Shown piece after piece: positions 8,390-17,044 of a stretch of 64,000 bases of DNA. The notes under the pieces were generated by a model. The model was given only the letters and a program-made list of their open reading frames with translations. It did not search any database and was not told where the DNA came from. Position 1 is the first letter of the stretch; each line of letters starts with the position of its first letter. The stretch is from Martinezella lusitana (GTDB taxonomy: Bacteria > Pseudomonadota > Alphaproteobacteria > Rhizobiales > Rhizobiaceae). A program made the position numbers and the translations under genes. Location: positions 310,001 to 374,000 of the forward strand of contig NZ_JACHBG010000004.1 of NCBI RefSeq assembly GCF_014207095.1, given 5' to 3'.

Positions 8390-9358
8390 ATGATTTCGCG
8401 CAGACACACACTCGGCCTCCTGGGCGCCACGGCAGCCACCCTCGCTTTACCCTCGATCCGTTCGGCGCGCGCAGCGGCCGCGACAACACTCCGCATCGGC
8501 TGGCAGAAGAATGGCGTCCTGGCGCTTGCCAAACGCAAGGGGGCGCTGGAAAAACGGCTCTCCGATCGCGGTATCTCCGTCGAATGGTCGGAGTTCACCT
8601 CCGGGCCGCCGCTCCTCGAAGCGCTCGGGGCAGGTGCGCTCGACTTTGGGGCTACCGGTGATGTGCCGCCGCTTTTTGCGCAGGCCGCCAACGGCAACCT
8701 CCTTTATGTCGGCCTCTATAGCGGCAGTCCCGAAGGCTCGGCCATTCTGGTTCGCAAGGATTCGCCGATCCAGACGCTCGCCGACTTGAGGGGCAAGAAG
8801 GTCGCCTTCAAGCGCGGTTCCAGCGCCCATAACGTTACCGTCAAGGCGCTGCGCAAGGGAGGGCTTGGTATCAGCGACATTCAGGCACTCGACCTCGCGC
8901 CGCCGGACGCTTCCGCAGCCTTCAAGACCGGCGCGATCGATGCTTGGTCCATCTGGGATCCTTATCTCGCCATCGCCGAGGCTGATCCGGACACCCGCAT
9001 CTTGACGACCGCACGCGGCATCGTCGACTCCTTCAGCTATTTCCTGGCAAACGCCGATTTCACCAAGGGCAACCCGCAGGTCATCGTCGACGTTATCGAA
9101 GAGCTTGCAAAGGTCGGGGCGGCGGCTCAATCCAATCTCGACGAGAGTATTGCCGCGCTTGCCGAAATCACCGGCGTTCCCTCAACAATAACGCGGGTGA
9201 CGTTGACGCGCCCCGGCGCCAATCTCGGCAGCGTCTCGACCATCACGGACGCTGCTATCGCCTATCAGCAGGGGCTGGCCGACGAGTTCTACAATCTCGG
9301 TGTCATCCCGAGAAAACTTAGCATCACCGATATCGTCTGGCGACCAAAGGCGAGTTGA
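8390..9358 (+). CDS. ssuA: Aliphatic sulfonate ABC transporter, substrate-binding protein
   Basis: A 322-residue periplasmic binding protein that captures alkanesulfonates for import as a sulfur source. It starts with a Tat-like signal (SRRHTLGLLGATAATLALP, cleavage near AxA at residues 27-30). The mature part has the SsuA/NMT1 pattern: LRIGWQKNGVLALAK, DFGATGDVPPLFAQA, and KVAFKRGSSAHN with a WSIWDPYLA segment. The ATG at 8390 is chosen because it begins the signal peptide. It leads the ssuA-ssuD-ssuC-ssuB cluster. Confidence 0.9.
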   Translation: MISRRHTLGLLGATAATLALPSIRSARAAAATTLRIGWQKNGVLALAKRKGALEKRLSDRGISVEWSEFTSGPPLLEALGAGALDFGATGDVPPLFAQAANGNLLYVGLYSGSPEGSAILVRKDSPIQTLADLRGKKVAFKRGSSAHNVTVKALRKGGLGISDIQALDLAPPDASAAFKTGAIDAWSIWDPYLAIAEADPDTRILTTARGIVDSFSYFLANADFTKGNPQVIVDVIEELAKVGAAAQSNLDESIAALAEITGVPSTITRVTLTRPGANLGSVSTITDAAIAYQQGLADEFYNLGVIPRKLSITDIVWRPKAS

Positions 9359-9440
9359 TAAGGGCATGTGATGCCGCGGCGACCTGCGGCCGAACACTAC
9401 GGGCGATGGTCGTTTCGGCAAAAATATTCCGTCCGGTACA

Positions 9441-9478
9441 CGACAATAGAAAATCTGCATTGTCGATATAATCCATAG
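9441..9478. promoter_or_regulatory. Second copy of the ssu box, before ssuD
   Basis: TTGTCGATATAATC (9460-9473) repeats the box before ssuA exactly. An inverted copy of its core lies upstream: CGACAAT (9441-9447) faces ATTGTCG (9459-9465) across 11 bases. TATAAT is at 9467-9472. This suggests that ssuD-ssuC-ssuB has its own promoter under the same regulator as ssuA. Confidence 0.5.
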
Positions 9479-9551
9479 TCTATGTCACTATCCGTAACGA
9501 GCATCGGGAAGTGGCTTCCGATCACGCGCATCCAGAAGACAGGAAAACGTC

Positions 9552-10727
9552 ATGACCGCGACCGAAAAACCCATCGATTTCCTCTGGTTCATTCCGACAT
9601 CCGGCGACGGCACCTATCTCGGCACGGCCGATCTCAATCGGGGGCCGGAGATCGGCTATCTCCAGCAGATCGCGCAGGCGGTCGATCGGCTCGGCTATTC
9701 CGGCGTACTGCTGCCAACGGGCGTTTCCTGCGAGGAATCCTTCGTCACGGCGGCTGCGCTTTCTGCCCATACGCAGAAGCTGAAGTTCCTGGTTGCGATC
9801 CGGCCGGGCACGGCGTCGCCGGCCTATTATGCGCGCCTCGCCTCGACGCTCGATCGCGTCTCGAACGGCCGCGTGCTCCTCAACATCGTGGTTGGCGGCA
9901 GTCCTGCGGAGCTGGCGGGCGACGGCATTCATCTCGAGCATGACGAGCGTTATGCCCATGCCGACGAATTCTTCCATGTCTGGGAGGAGTTGCTGGAGAA
10001 GGGGTCTTCGACCTTTGAAGGCAAATATATCAAGGCGACCAATGCGCGGCTCGGCCTGCCGCCGGTGCAGGCGCCGCGGCCGCCGCTCTATTTCGGCGGC
10101 TCTTCCGATGCCGGTATCGACTTCTCCGTCGGCCGCGTCGACAAGTATCTGACCTGGGGCGAGCCGCCGGCACAGGTGGCGGAAAAGATCGAAAAAGTGC
10201 GCGCCGCGGCGGCCAAGCGTGGCCGCGAAGTGAGCTTCGGCATCCGCCTCCACTTCATCGTTCGCGAGACGGATGAGGAAGCATGGGCCGCCGCCGAGAA
10301 GCTGATTTCCAAGCTCGACGACGAGACGATCCGCGAGGCGCAGGAGCAATTCGTCACGCAGTCCGATTCCGTCGGGCAGAAGCGTATGGCGGCGCTGCAT
10401 GGCGGCCGTCGCGACAAGCTCGAAGTGTCGCCGAACCTCTGGGCTGGTGTCGGCCTGGTGCGCGCCGGCGCCGGCACGGCACTGGTGGGCTCGCCGAAGA
10501 CGGTGGCTGCAAGGCTGCGGGAGTATCAGGAGCTTGGCATCGAAACGGTGATCGGCTCCGGCTATCCGCATCTGGAAGAAGCCTATCGTGTGGCGGAACT
10601 CCTATTCCCCGAGCTTGGCCTGAGCCGCGAGGAGCAGCGCGCCGGATTCCGCAACGAATTCGGCGCCAAGCAGATCTTCGCCGGCGGCAGCCATGGCGGC
10701 AATCTGAAGGTGGTTTCCGGCTCGTAA
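9552..10727 (+). CDS. ssuD: FMNH2-dependent alkanesulfonate monooxygenase
   Basis: 391-residue bacterial-luciferase-fold enzyme that splits the C-S bond of alkanesulfonates, releasing sulfite and an aldehyde. Visible family features: [16 protein letters not shown] at the N terminus, [56 protein letters not shown] and the late [19 protein letters not shown]. It needs reduced FMN from a reductase (SsuE in Escherichia coli); no reductase gene is nearby. A promoter-like ssu box lies about 80 bases upstream. Confidence 0.95.
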   Translation: MTATEKPIDFLWFIPTSGDGTYLGTADLNRGPEIGYLQQIAQAVDRLGYSGVLLPTGVSCEESFVTAAALSAHTQKLKFLVAIRPGTASPAYYARLASTLDRVSNGRVLLNIVVGGSPAELAGDGIHLEHDERYAHADEFFHVWEELLEKGSSTFEGKYIKATNARLGLPPVQAPRPPLYFGGSSDAGIDFSVGRVDKYLTWGEPPAQVAEKIEKVRAAAAKRGREVSFGIRLHFIVRETDEEAWAAAEKLISKLDDETIREAQEQFVTQSDSVGQKRMAALHGGRRDKLEVSPNLWAGVGLVRAGAGTALVGSPKTVAARLREYQELGIETVIGSGYPHLEEAYRVAELLFPELGLSREEQRAGFRNEFGAKQIFAGGSHGGNLKVVSGS

Positions 10728-10751
10728 CGCCATCCGTCCAGGGAGATCCTC

Positions 10752-11588
10752 ATGTCGGCATTCGATACGTCCTTCGTCCGTGTAGGCTCAGAGCGTCGCG
10801 CCCAGCCAGTCAAGGCCAGGAGGCAAGCCATCTCTCTGCAGGGATTTCTGCCTTTTTTGCTGCCAATCGTCGTTGTCGCGGCGTGGCAGCTCGGCTCATC
10901 GGCTGGCTGGATCTCCACCCGCATCATGCCATCACCGGCAGCTGTCGTGGTCGCCTTCTGGCAGACCACGATCTCCGGCCAATTGCCGAACAATATCCTC
11001 GTCAGCGCCGGCCGCGCTTTTGCGGGGCTGCTGGTCGGCGGCGCAATCGGCTTTCTCCTCGGCATCGCCAACGGCGTATCGAAACTCTCCGAGCAGCTGA
11101 CGGATACGACGCTGCAGATGCTGCGCACCATTCCACACCTCGCCATGGTGCCGCTCGTCATCCTCTGGTTCGGTATCGGCGAGGAGTCGAAGCTGTTCTT
11201 GACGGCGCTCGGCGTGCTCTTCCCGATCTATCTCAACACCTATCATGGCGTGCGCAATGTCGATCGCGGGCTGATCGAGATGGGACGGGTCTATGGCATG
11301 AGCAACTGGACGCTATTCCGGAAAGTGATCTTTCCCGGTGCCTTGCCGTCCATACTTGTCGGGCTGCGCTTCGCGCTCGGGATCATGTGGCTGACGCTCA
11401 TCGTGGCGGAATCGATCGCGGCGTCGTCAGGCATCGGTTACATGGCCAACAATGCACGCGAATTCGGCATGACCGACGTAGTCGTCCTGACGCTGGTCGT
11501 CTACGCCATCCTCGGCAAGCTCGCCGATGTCGTCGCACGGACGATCGAGCGTAGGGCTCTGCGATGGAACCCAGCCTATCAGAATTGA
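10752..11588 (+). CDS. ssuC: Aliphatic sulfonate ABC transporter, permease
   Basis: 278 residues with about six membrane helices, the inner-membrane channel of the sulfonate importer. The BPD_transp_1 EAA loop is visible at [31 protein letters not shown]. It lies 24 bases after ssuD and 10 bases before ssuB, so the three are co-transcribed. Confidence 0.93.
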   Translation: MSAFDTSFVRVGSERRAQPVKARRQAISLQGFLPFLLPIVVVAAWQLGSSAGWISTRIMPSPAAVVVAFWQTTISGQLPNNILVSAGRAFAGLLVGGAIGFLLGIANGVSKLSEQLTDTTLQMLRTIPHLAMVPLVILWFGIGEESKLFLTALGVLFPIYLNTYHGVRNVDRGLIEMGRVYGMSNWTLFRKVIFPGALPSILVGLRFALGIMWLTLIVAESIAASSGIGYMANNAREFGMTDVVVLTLVVYAILGKLADVVARTIERRALRWNPAYQN

Positions 11589-11598
11589 GGATCCTGTC

Positions 11599-12399
11599 AT
11601 GAGTGTCACCATACTCGATCGCGCACGGACGGACGCCGAACATGCGGTTCCGAGGGCTGTGGGTGCTGCGGCCATCCATATCAGGGGCCTGGAGAAGAGT
11701 TTCGGAAACAATCGCGTCCTGCGCGGCATAGATCTCGATATTCCTGCCGGTCAGTTCGTTGCCGTCATCGGCAAGAGCGGCTGCGGCAAGAGTACATTGC
11801 TGCGCATTCTGATGGGGCTGGAAGAGCCGGGTGCCGGGCATCTGCGTTTCGAGGCGTCCGATCTCAGCGATACACAGCCCAATACTCGTATCGTCTTTCA
11901 GGAGCCGCGCCTGCTGCCATGGCTTTCCGTCGCCGACAATGTTGCCGTCGGTCTGGGGGAGGGCGTGCCGCAGGAGGTGTCCCGCAAGGAGACTGCATCC
12001 GTCCTCTCCGAAGTCCAGCTCGCCGAAAAGACTGGCGAATGGCCCTCCAGCCTTTCTGGCGGGCAAAAACAGCGCGTTGCGTTGGCGCGCGCACTCGTCA
12101 GCAAGCCAGGAATCCTCGCGCTTGATGAGCCGCTTGGCGCATTGGATGCGCTCACCCGCATCAGCATGCAGGAATTACTGAACCGCGTCTGGCGCGAGCT
12201 TGGTTTTACAGCGGTGCTTGTCACGCACGACGTTAGCGAAGCGGTGCATCTGGCGGATCGGGTCGTGGTGTTGGATGAGGGCAGGATCGCGCTCGATCTC
12301 GACATTCCTTATCCTCACCCCCGCCGTCACGGCAATCCCGCACTGGCGGAGCTCGAAGGGCAGCTTCTGGGCGCCATTCTTGGTGGCGCCAGGGGTTAA
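11599..12399 (+). CDS. ssuB: Aliphatic sulfonate ABC transporter, ATP-binding protein
   Basis: 266 residues. Walker [11 protein letters not shown] (about residue 58), Q-loop [10 protein letters not shown], signature [15 protein letters not shown] and Walker [14 protein letters not shown] are all intact. It energises the SsuC channel. The ATG at 11599 follows GAGGATC; a longer frame running back into ssuC has no ABC similarity. Its stop overlaps by a few bases the stop of the convergent SRPBCC gene, leaving no space for a terminator between them. Confidence 0.95.
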   Translation: MSVTILDRARTDAEHAVPRAVGAAAIHIRGLEKSFGNNRVLRGIDLDIPAGQFVAVIGKSGCGKSTLLRILMGLEEPGAGHLRFEASDLSDTQPNTRIVFQEPRLLPWLSVADNVAVGLGEGVPQEVSRKETASVLSEVQLAEKTGEWPSSLSGGQKQRVALARALVSKPGILALDEPLGALDALTRISMQELLNRVWRELGFTAVLVTHDVSEAVHLADRVVVLDEGRIALDLDIPYPHPRRHGNPALAELEGQLLGAILGGARG

Positions 12400-12872
12400 T
12401 TCGGCCTGCCATTGTCTCCTTCGACATAGAGCCTGAGGTTGTCGAAGCCGATTTCCGTGCCCATCAGTCTTGAGCCGCTGTCGCTGTAGCCGTCGAGGAA
12501 TACGACCTGTTCGACGAAGGTCATCTTCGTGCCGCCGGGTTCCGGGGCGAAGCTGACCGTTGCCAGTGATACGGAAATTCTGACCTCATCGAGCATCATG
12601 TCGAAGGCGTAGATGAAGCGCTCATTCTGGATGACGTCGATATAGCGCGCCTCATAGGCATGCACGACACCATCCGTTGCGGCGGTACGGTTGCTTTCAC
12701 TGCCGCCGGAGCGGAAGTCGAGCTGGAAATCCAGCTGCTTCCACTCACCATGGCAGGCAAACCATTGCTGCTTGTGTTCGGGGATTGCCCAGGCATTGAA
12801 GACGCGTGACAGCGGCGCCTTGAAGTGACGCTCGATGGTGATCGTCGTATGGTCTGTCGATCTTGCACTCAT
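12396..12872 (-). CDS. SRPBCC / AHSA1-family protein
   Basis: 158 residues with the AHSA1 (START-like) pattern: [25 protein letters not shown] at the N terminus, an RSGGSES strand and a late [12 protein letters not shown]. The family forms a deep hydrophobic cavity and binds small ligands. It is co-transcribed with, and overlaps by 4 bases (ATGA), the ArsR-type regulator upstream; this pairing is common in bacteria, where the ArsR protein represses the operon. The ligand is unknown. Confidence 0.85.
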   Translation of the reverse strand: MSARSTDHTTITIERHFKAPLSRVFNAWAIPEHKQQWFACHGEWKQLDFQLDFRSGGSESNRTAATDGVVHAYEARYIDVIQNERFIYAFDMMLDEVRISVSLATVSFAPEPGGTKMTFVEQVVFLDGYSDSGSRLMGTEIGFDNLRLYVEGDNGRPN

Positions 12873-13210
12873 TCGTCCGTCTCCGTCGAAGCATCGGCCA
12901 GAAAGATGTCGAGCCGGTCGAAGGTTCTGTTCCAGGATGCCTTGCGTTCGGTAATCCATCGCTCGACGGCTGCAAGCGCCTCCTTGCGAAGATGAAAAGT
13001 CCGCACCCGGCCCGCTTTTTCCGAAAGAACCAGCCCGCTGGTTTCCAGCACCTGTAGATGTTTCATCACGGTCGGCAATGCCATGTCCAGGGGCTGAGCC
13101 AATTCAGTGACGGACGCAGGTCCGCGCCCAAGCCTGTCGATCATACCGCGCCGGCTTTGATCGGACAGGGCCTGGAACATGCGGTCGAGTGCTTGCCCGT
13201 CTTCAAGCAT
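12869..13210 (-). CDS. ArsR/SmtB-family winged-helix regulator
   Basis: 113 residues with the SdpR-like ArsR pattern: FQALSDQSRRGMIDRLGRGPASVTELAQPLDMALPTVMKHLQVLETSGLV, then the wing SEKAGRVRTFHL. The classic metal-binding ELCVCDL motif is absent, so it probably senses something other than a thiolate-bound metal. The ATG at 13210 was chosen over an upstream start inside the GST gene. It overlaps the GST gene by 8 bases and the SRPBCC gene by 4, giving a tight three-gene operon. Confidence 0.87.
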   Translation of the reverse strand: MLEDGQALDRMFQALSDQSRRGMIDRLGRGPASVTELAQPLDMALPTVMKHLQVLETSGLVLSEKAGRVRTFHLRKEALAAVERWITERKASWNRTFDRLDIFLADASTETDE

Positions 13211-13895
13211 TCGGCTTTTCCGGCCGGAATTGCGCCGGCAGTTTCTCACTATAGGGATACATGTGGAAATAGGGCATGGCTTCCTCCAGGACGCGGGCAA
13301 AGGATGGGCGGTTGAGGAGGCGCTTGTAGTAGGCCTTCAGCCGCGTATGTTCCTCGCCGAATGGAAGAACGGTTTCAGCATAGAACAGGCCTGGTGCTGC
13401 GGCGCAATCAGCCATCGTCAAGTTGTCGCCGGTGATCCAGGTCTTGCCGTCCAGCTGCTTCTCGATCATTCCATAGGCGGTGCGCAGCAATGCCTGCGCC
13501 TCGGTAACGCCCTGCGGGCTTCGATCGCCATCTGCCCGGCGCACGTCGGCGACGATTCTCTGCATCGGGTCCTGAACGTATAGGTCGAAGAAGCGGTCCC
13601 AAAGCCGCACGCACAGCGCATCGGTGGGATCTGTCGGCAACAGAGGTGATGCGCCGGGGTAGTGCCTATCGAGATACTCGATGATGATGCTGGTTTCCGG
13701 GACGGTGCTGTCGAGTGCGTCATCGCGAAGCACCGGGAATTTGGCGAGCGGCCAGAGGCGCACCAGCGATGCGCGCGATCCCTCATTGCCGAGATCGATG
13801 ATCCGGCTCTCGAACGGCGTGCCGTTTTCATAAAGCGCCATCAGCACCTTGTGGCAGAATGAGGCGAGGGGATGCTGGTAGAGTGTGAGCGACAT
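13203..13895 (-). CDS. Glutathione S-transferase family protein
   Basis: 230 residues: a thioredoxin-like N-terminal domain (LYQHPLASFCHKVLMALYENGTPFE, with the PETSIIIEYL glutathione-binding turn near residue 68) and an all-helical C-terminal domain containing TMADCAAAPGLFYAE. The SFCHK segment suggests a Ser/Cys-type catalytic N terminus. First gene of the GST / ArsR / SRPBCC operon, so probably a detoxification enzyme induced by the ligand of the ArsR protein. Confidence 0.88.
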   Translation of the reverse strand: MSLTLYQHPLASFCHKVLMALYENGTPFESRIIDLGNEGSRASLVRLWPLAKFPVLRDDALDSTVPETSIIIEYLDRHYPGASPLLPTDPTDALCVRLWDRFFDLYVQDPMQRIVADVRRADGDRSPQGVTEAQALLRTAYGMIEKQLDGKTWITGDNLTMADCAAAPGLFYAETVLPFGEEHTRLKAYYKRLLNRPSFARVLEEAMPYFHMYPYSEKLPAQFRPEKPNA

Positions 13896-13929
13896 TGGGC
13901 GGCCTTTCCAAAACCAAGAGCGAGTTAAA

Positions 13930-13949
13930 ACTTACCTAATTGGCTAAGT
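13930..13949. promoter_or_regulatory. Operator-like dyad before the GST/ArsR/SRPBCC operon
   Basis: ACTTACCTAATTGGCTAAGT is a 20-base imperfect palindrome (16 of 20 positions symmetric) centred about 45 bases before the GST start. Size and position fit an ArsR-family operator. That the operon's own ArsR binds here is an inference. Confidence 0.45.
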
Positions 13950-13974
13950 ATCAACTCGATGATTGTTGGGCAAG

Positions 13975-14004
13975 AAAATAGTTATCCATCTGGATAACTA
14001 TTTT
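13975..14004. promoter_or_regulatory. Perfect 14-bp inverted repeat between the methyltransferase and GST genes
   Basis: AAAATAGTTATCCA (13975-13988), two bases, then its exact reverse complement TGGATAACTATTTT (13991-14004). It lies 20 bases after the methyltransferase stop and about 80 bases before the GST start. It could be a symmetric repressor operator; the AT-rich hairpin could also terminate the methyltransferase transcript. The two-base centre is too small for an RNA loop without opening some pairs, which slightly favours a DNA site. Confidence 0.5.
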
Positions 14005-14023
14005 CCACTTGAAGCCGGCGATG

Positions 14024-14848
14024 TCAATCGGCGAGGCGACGGGCGATGATCAGATGACCCGGTGTCGGCTGGCCGTCTTCCATCCGTACATTGATGTCGG
14101 TGATTTCGACAAGCTCGAATCCGGTCGCCGTCAGCCGTTCGCGAACATAAGCTTCGGCATGGGCAAAGCGCTGATGCGGGCCTACCATATAGGAGCGTCC
14201 CGCCATCGTCGCTTGGGGCAAAGTCTCGGAGGAGAAGATGAAGAGGCCACCCGGCGTCATATTTTCCGCTGCGCCGAAAAACAGCGGTTCCAACGCGCCG
14301 AGATAAGGCAGAACGTCGGTGGCGGTTATGAGGTCGAAGGGCTCCTCGTCATTGTCGTCAAGGAAATCCTCGACCTCAGCCACGAAAAGCGTCTCATAGA
14401 CGTCTTTCTCATGGGCGACTTCGACCATGTTTTCAGAGATATCGATGCCGGTGATGTCATCGACGATATCGCGCAGGGTGCTGCCGGTCAGGCCCGTGCC
14501 GCAGCCGAGATCGAGCATGCGCTTGAACGGACCGAGACCGAGCGTCTGCAGGCGCTGGCGAACAAGAACCGGAACGTGGTAGCCGAGCTGCTCGACGAGC
14601 ACGTCTTCGAAGACTTCGGCATGCTGGTCGAACAGCGTCTCGACATAAGCGTCGGGCGCCTTTACCGGCGTTTCACCGCGGCCCATCGAAGCGATGCGCA
14701 CGGCGGCGCCGCCGTGGTCTTCCGGATCGAGCGCGAGAACCTCTTCATAGGCCTTGACCGCGGCGTCGATATCGCCCGCCTTTTCCAGCGCCAATGCCCG
14801 ATTATAGGCTTCCGCCAGCGCGTCTTCGTCGATCTTCTTCTTTGCCAT
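14024..14848 (-). CDS. TPR-containing class I SAM methyltransferase
   Basis: 274 residues. An N-terminal TPR-like hairpin (AEAYNRALALEKAGDIDAA, residues 12-47) precedes a Rossmann methyltransferase domain with motif I LDLGCGTGLTG near residue 112, and a motif III-like DLITATDVLPYLG. It looks like the COG4976 type of predicted methyltransferases. The substrate is unknown; the TPR unit suggests a protein target. It stands alone between oppositely oriented genes. Confidence 0.83.
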   Translation of the reverse strand: MAKKKIDEDALAEAYNRALALEKAGDIDAAVKAYEEVLALDPEDHGGAAVRIASMGRGETPVKAPDAYVETLFDQHAEVFEDVLVEQLGYHVPVLVRQRLQTLGLGPFKRMLDLGCGTGLTGSTLRDIVDDITGIDISENMVEVAHEKDVYETLFVAEVEDFLDDNDEEPFDLITATDVLPYLGALEPLFFGAAENMTPGGLFIFSSETLPQATMAGRSYMVGPHQRFAHAEAYVRERLTATGFELVEITDINVRMEDGQPTPGHLIIARRLAD

Positions 14849-14993
14849 GGTTCAGCAGCCCTTCTGTTTGTTCTGCAGGCATTAAAATGCCTGATCAGCT
14901 TTTGCAATGCTTGCGATGGAGGCGCAGAATATCGCGACCGACGACGGAAAGTTTGGGGGCGCTATCCGAATAAAAAACAAGGGAGGAACAACA

Positions 14994-15719
14994 ATGGATA
15001 CCGAACTGACTGCACCGAATTCGACAGGCGGCCCGACCGAGCGCAGCCGTCCCTCGCTGCCGTCAACATCGGCGGAAGTCACGAATACGCTGACCCATTA
15101 TTATCGCGGCGAGCTTGCGCGGATGACGAGCTGGCGCGATCGCATCGACCGGACGTCGAACTGGGCGATCACGGTGGTTGCGGCCCTGCTGTCCGTATCC
15201 CTGTCGACACCTTCGTCGCATCACGGGGTGCTGCTGTTCGGGATGATGCTGATCACGTTGCTGCTGATGATCGAGGCGCGGCGATATCGCTTTTTCGATG
15301 TCTACCGTTCGCGGGTGCGCCAGCTTGAGCGGCATTATTTTGCGCAGATCCTGGCACCACAGGCCGATCCTAATTTCGATTGGGCGTTGCCGATTGCGAC
15401 CAGCCTGCGTGCCCCGCGGCTGTTGCTCAGTTACGCTGAGGCTGCGCAGCGACGGTTGCGGCGCAATTACTGCTGGATGTACGCGATCCTGCTTCTTGCC
15501 TGGATCCTGAAAATCTCGACGCCAAGACTGCAAACGGATGCATCCGTGCAGGAGGCGGCGCACTCATGGAGCTATGTCACCGACAATGCGGCTCTTGGGC
15601 CGATCTCCGGCTGGTTCGTTATAGTGCTCGTCGCAGCTTTCTATGCCGCCGTTCTCTACGGCACGCTCCATCGTGGGCCGGATGATGGGGACTTCATCCA
15701 TGGCGAAGCGCATGTCTGA
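14994..15719 (+). CDS. DUF2270 membrane protein
   Basis: 241 residues with the DUF2270 pattern: LTHYYRGELARMTSWRDRIDRTSNWAI, followed by two helices (about residues 55-90), a RRYRFFDVYRSRVRQLE cytosolic segment, and two further helices near residues 165-180 and 205-225. The family function is unknown. The ATG at 14994 follows GGGAGGA, which decides it over an upstream in-frame start. Confidence 0.83.
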   Translation: MDTELTAPNSTGGPTERSRPSLPSTSAEVTNTLTHYYRGELARMTSWRDRIDRTSNWAITVVAALLSVSLSTPSSHHGVLLFGMMLITLLLMIEARRYRFFDVYRSRVRQLERHYFAQILAPQADPNFDWALPIATSLRAPRLLLSYAEAAQRRLRRNYCWMYAILLLAWILKISTPRLQTDASVQEAAHSWSYVTDNAALGPISGWFVIVLVAAFYAAVLYGTLHRGPDDGDFIHGEAHV

Positions 15720-15766
15720 CAGCGGCGTTGTCGCCGCGCGGCAGCGTTGCGCGCTCGGATATCGTC

Positions 15767-16033
15767 TCAATGCAGGATGAATTCGCCTTTCAGAGCCCGC
15801 CACTCGGTCGCCGAGATCAGTTTGCGGTGAACGTAGCGGACCGAATGCAGCGGCCCGTCAAGCGTCTCCTGCCAGAACTTCAGGAAACCGCGCATTTCCG
15901 GGAAGTTCGGCGCAAGGTCATAGTCCTGCCAGATGTAGGTTTGGAGAAATTGCGGATGGTCGGGCAGACGGTACAGGATTTGCGCCGTCGTCAAGCCATA
16001 GCCTCGCAACTGCTTCTGCATGTCGTCGTGCAT
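15767..16033 (-). CDS. usg: Usg family protein
   Basis: An 88-residue protein with the Usg pattern (GYGLTTAQILYRLPDHPxxLQTYxWQDYDLAPxFPEMxxFLxFWQxxLDG). The family is conserved in alphaproteobacteria and was first named for a reading frame near tryptophan genes; its role is not established. Here it stands alone, convergent with the DUF2270 gene. Confidence 0.88.
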   Translation of the reverse strand: MHDDMQKQLRGYGLTTAQILYRLPDHPQFLQTYIWQDYDLAPNFPEMRGFLKFWQETLDGPLHSVRYVHRKLISATEWRALKGEFILH

Positions 16034-16183
16034 GAGCTTTCTCTTTCCATTCTTGTTCGTGACTCATGGTCACTAAAATATGGAAACAGCTCAAGGTAAA
16101 CTCAAGCTTTACAAAAGTGTCACATACAGAATTTCACGCAAAAAAATCAATGCGTTAGCAGCGATTATGCGCGAGTGCTGCCA

Positions 16184-16209
16184 GTAAAGGCGGCTTGCGC
16201 CGCCTTTAC
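16184..16209 (-). terminator. Terminator hairpin of the amino-acid ABC operon
   Basis: Perfect 11-bp stem, GTAAAGGCGGC (16184-16194) with GCCGCCTTTAC (16199-16209), around a 4-base loop, starting 5 bases past the hisM-like stop. The following strand has only a short T run. Confidence 0.65.
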
Positions 16210-16213
16210 CTGC

Positions 16214-17044
16214 TCAACGCTTGAGGTGGCGTGTCAGCCGGCCTTCCATCCATGCCCAGCCGTTTCTCATGAACTCGACGATCACCAGGTAGAAAATCGC
16301 CGCCCAGAGATAGATCTGATAATCATATGTGCGGGAGAAGGCATATCGGGTCTCACCCATCAGGTCATAGACGGTGATGATGGAGACGGTTGCCGAGCTC
16401 TTGATCAAGAGGATGATCTCGTTGCCGTATGGGCGCAGGGCGACGATGAGCGCCTGGGGGATGATGATCTTGCGGAAGGCGATCCAGGTGTGGATGCCGA
16501 GCGCATTGGCAGCTTCCCTCTGCCCCTTCGGCACGCTCTGGATGGCGGCACGAACGATCTCCGTCTGATAGGCGGCGGTGTTGAGCGTCATGGCGAAGGC
16601 GCCGCAATAGAACGGATCCTTGAAGAACCACCACATGCCGATGTCTTCGAAGAACCAGCGGAAGCTCGGGAAACCGTAATACACCATGAATATCTGCGCC
16701 AGCAGCGGCGTGCCGCGGAACAGATAGACATAGCAATAGGTTAGCGTGCTCAAGACCTTGTTGTTCGACATGCGGGCGAAGGCCAGCGGTATCGACAGGA
16801 TGGCGCCAAGAATGAAGGATATGGCGACGAGCTTGATGGTGATCCCCAGGCCGTTGACCAGCCGCGGCCCAAAGGTTTCGAGCTTGTCGACGTCCCACCC
16901 GAAAACGATCATCGCAATCAATGCGATGCCGAGAATGGCCCAGAGGGTCAGGAAGAAATAACCGGCGACCCGGGCCTTGGAGAGTTTTTTCGCAGTTTGC
17001 GGCGGCGCCGGTTGCGCCGCTATCAGAACCTCGGCATGGCTCAT
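16214..17044 (-). CDS. Polar amino-acid ABC transporter permease, HisM type
   Basis: 276 residues, with one N-terminal helix (about residues 25-45) and the HisM/GlnP-type membrane domain. The EAA loop is EAANALGIHTWIAFRKIIIPQALIVALRPYGNEII. It pairs with the HisQ-type subunit encoded just upstream; the ATG overlaps that gene's stop by 4 bases. Sequence resembles histidine, lysine/arginine/ornithine and opine transporters. Confidence 0.9.
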   Translation of the reverse strand: MSHAEVLIAAQPAPPQTAKKLSKARVAGYFFLTLWAILGIALIAMIVFGWDVDKLETFGPRLVNGLGITIKLVAISFILGAILSIPLAFARMSNNKVLSTLTYCYVYLFRGTPLLAQIFMVYYGFPSFRWFFEDIGMWWFFKDPFYCGAFAMTLNTAAYQTEIVRAAIQSVPKGQREAANALGIHTWIAFRKIIIPQALIVALRPYGNEIILLIKSSATVSIITVYDLMGETRYAFSRTYDYQIYLWAAIFYLVIVEFMRNGWAWMEGRLTRHLKR

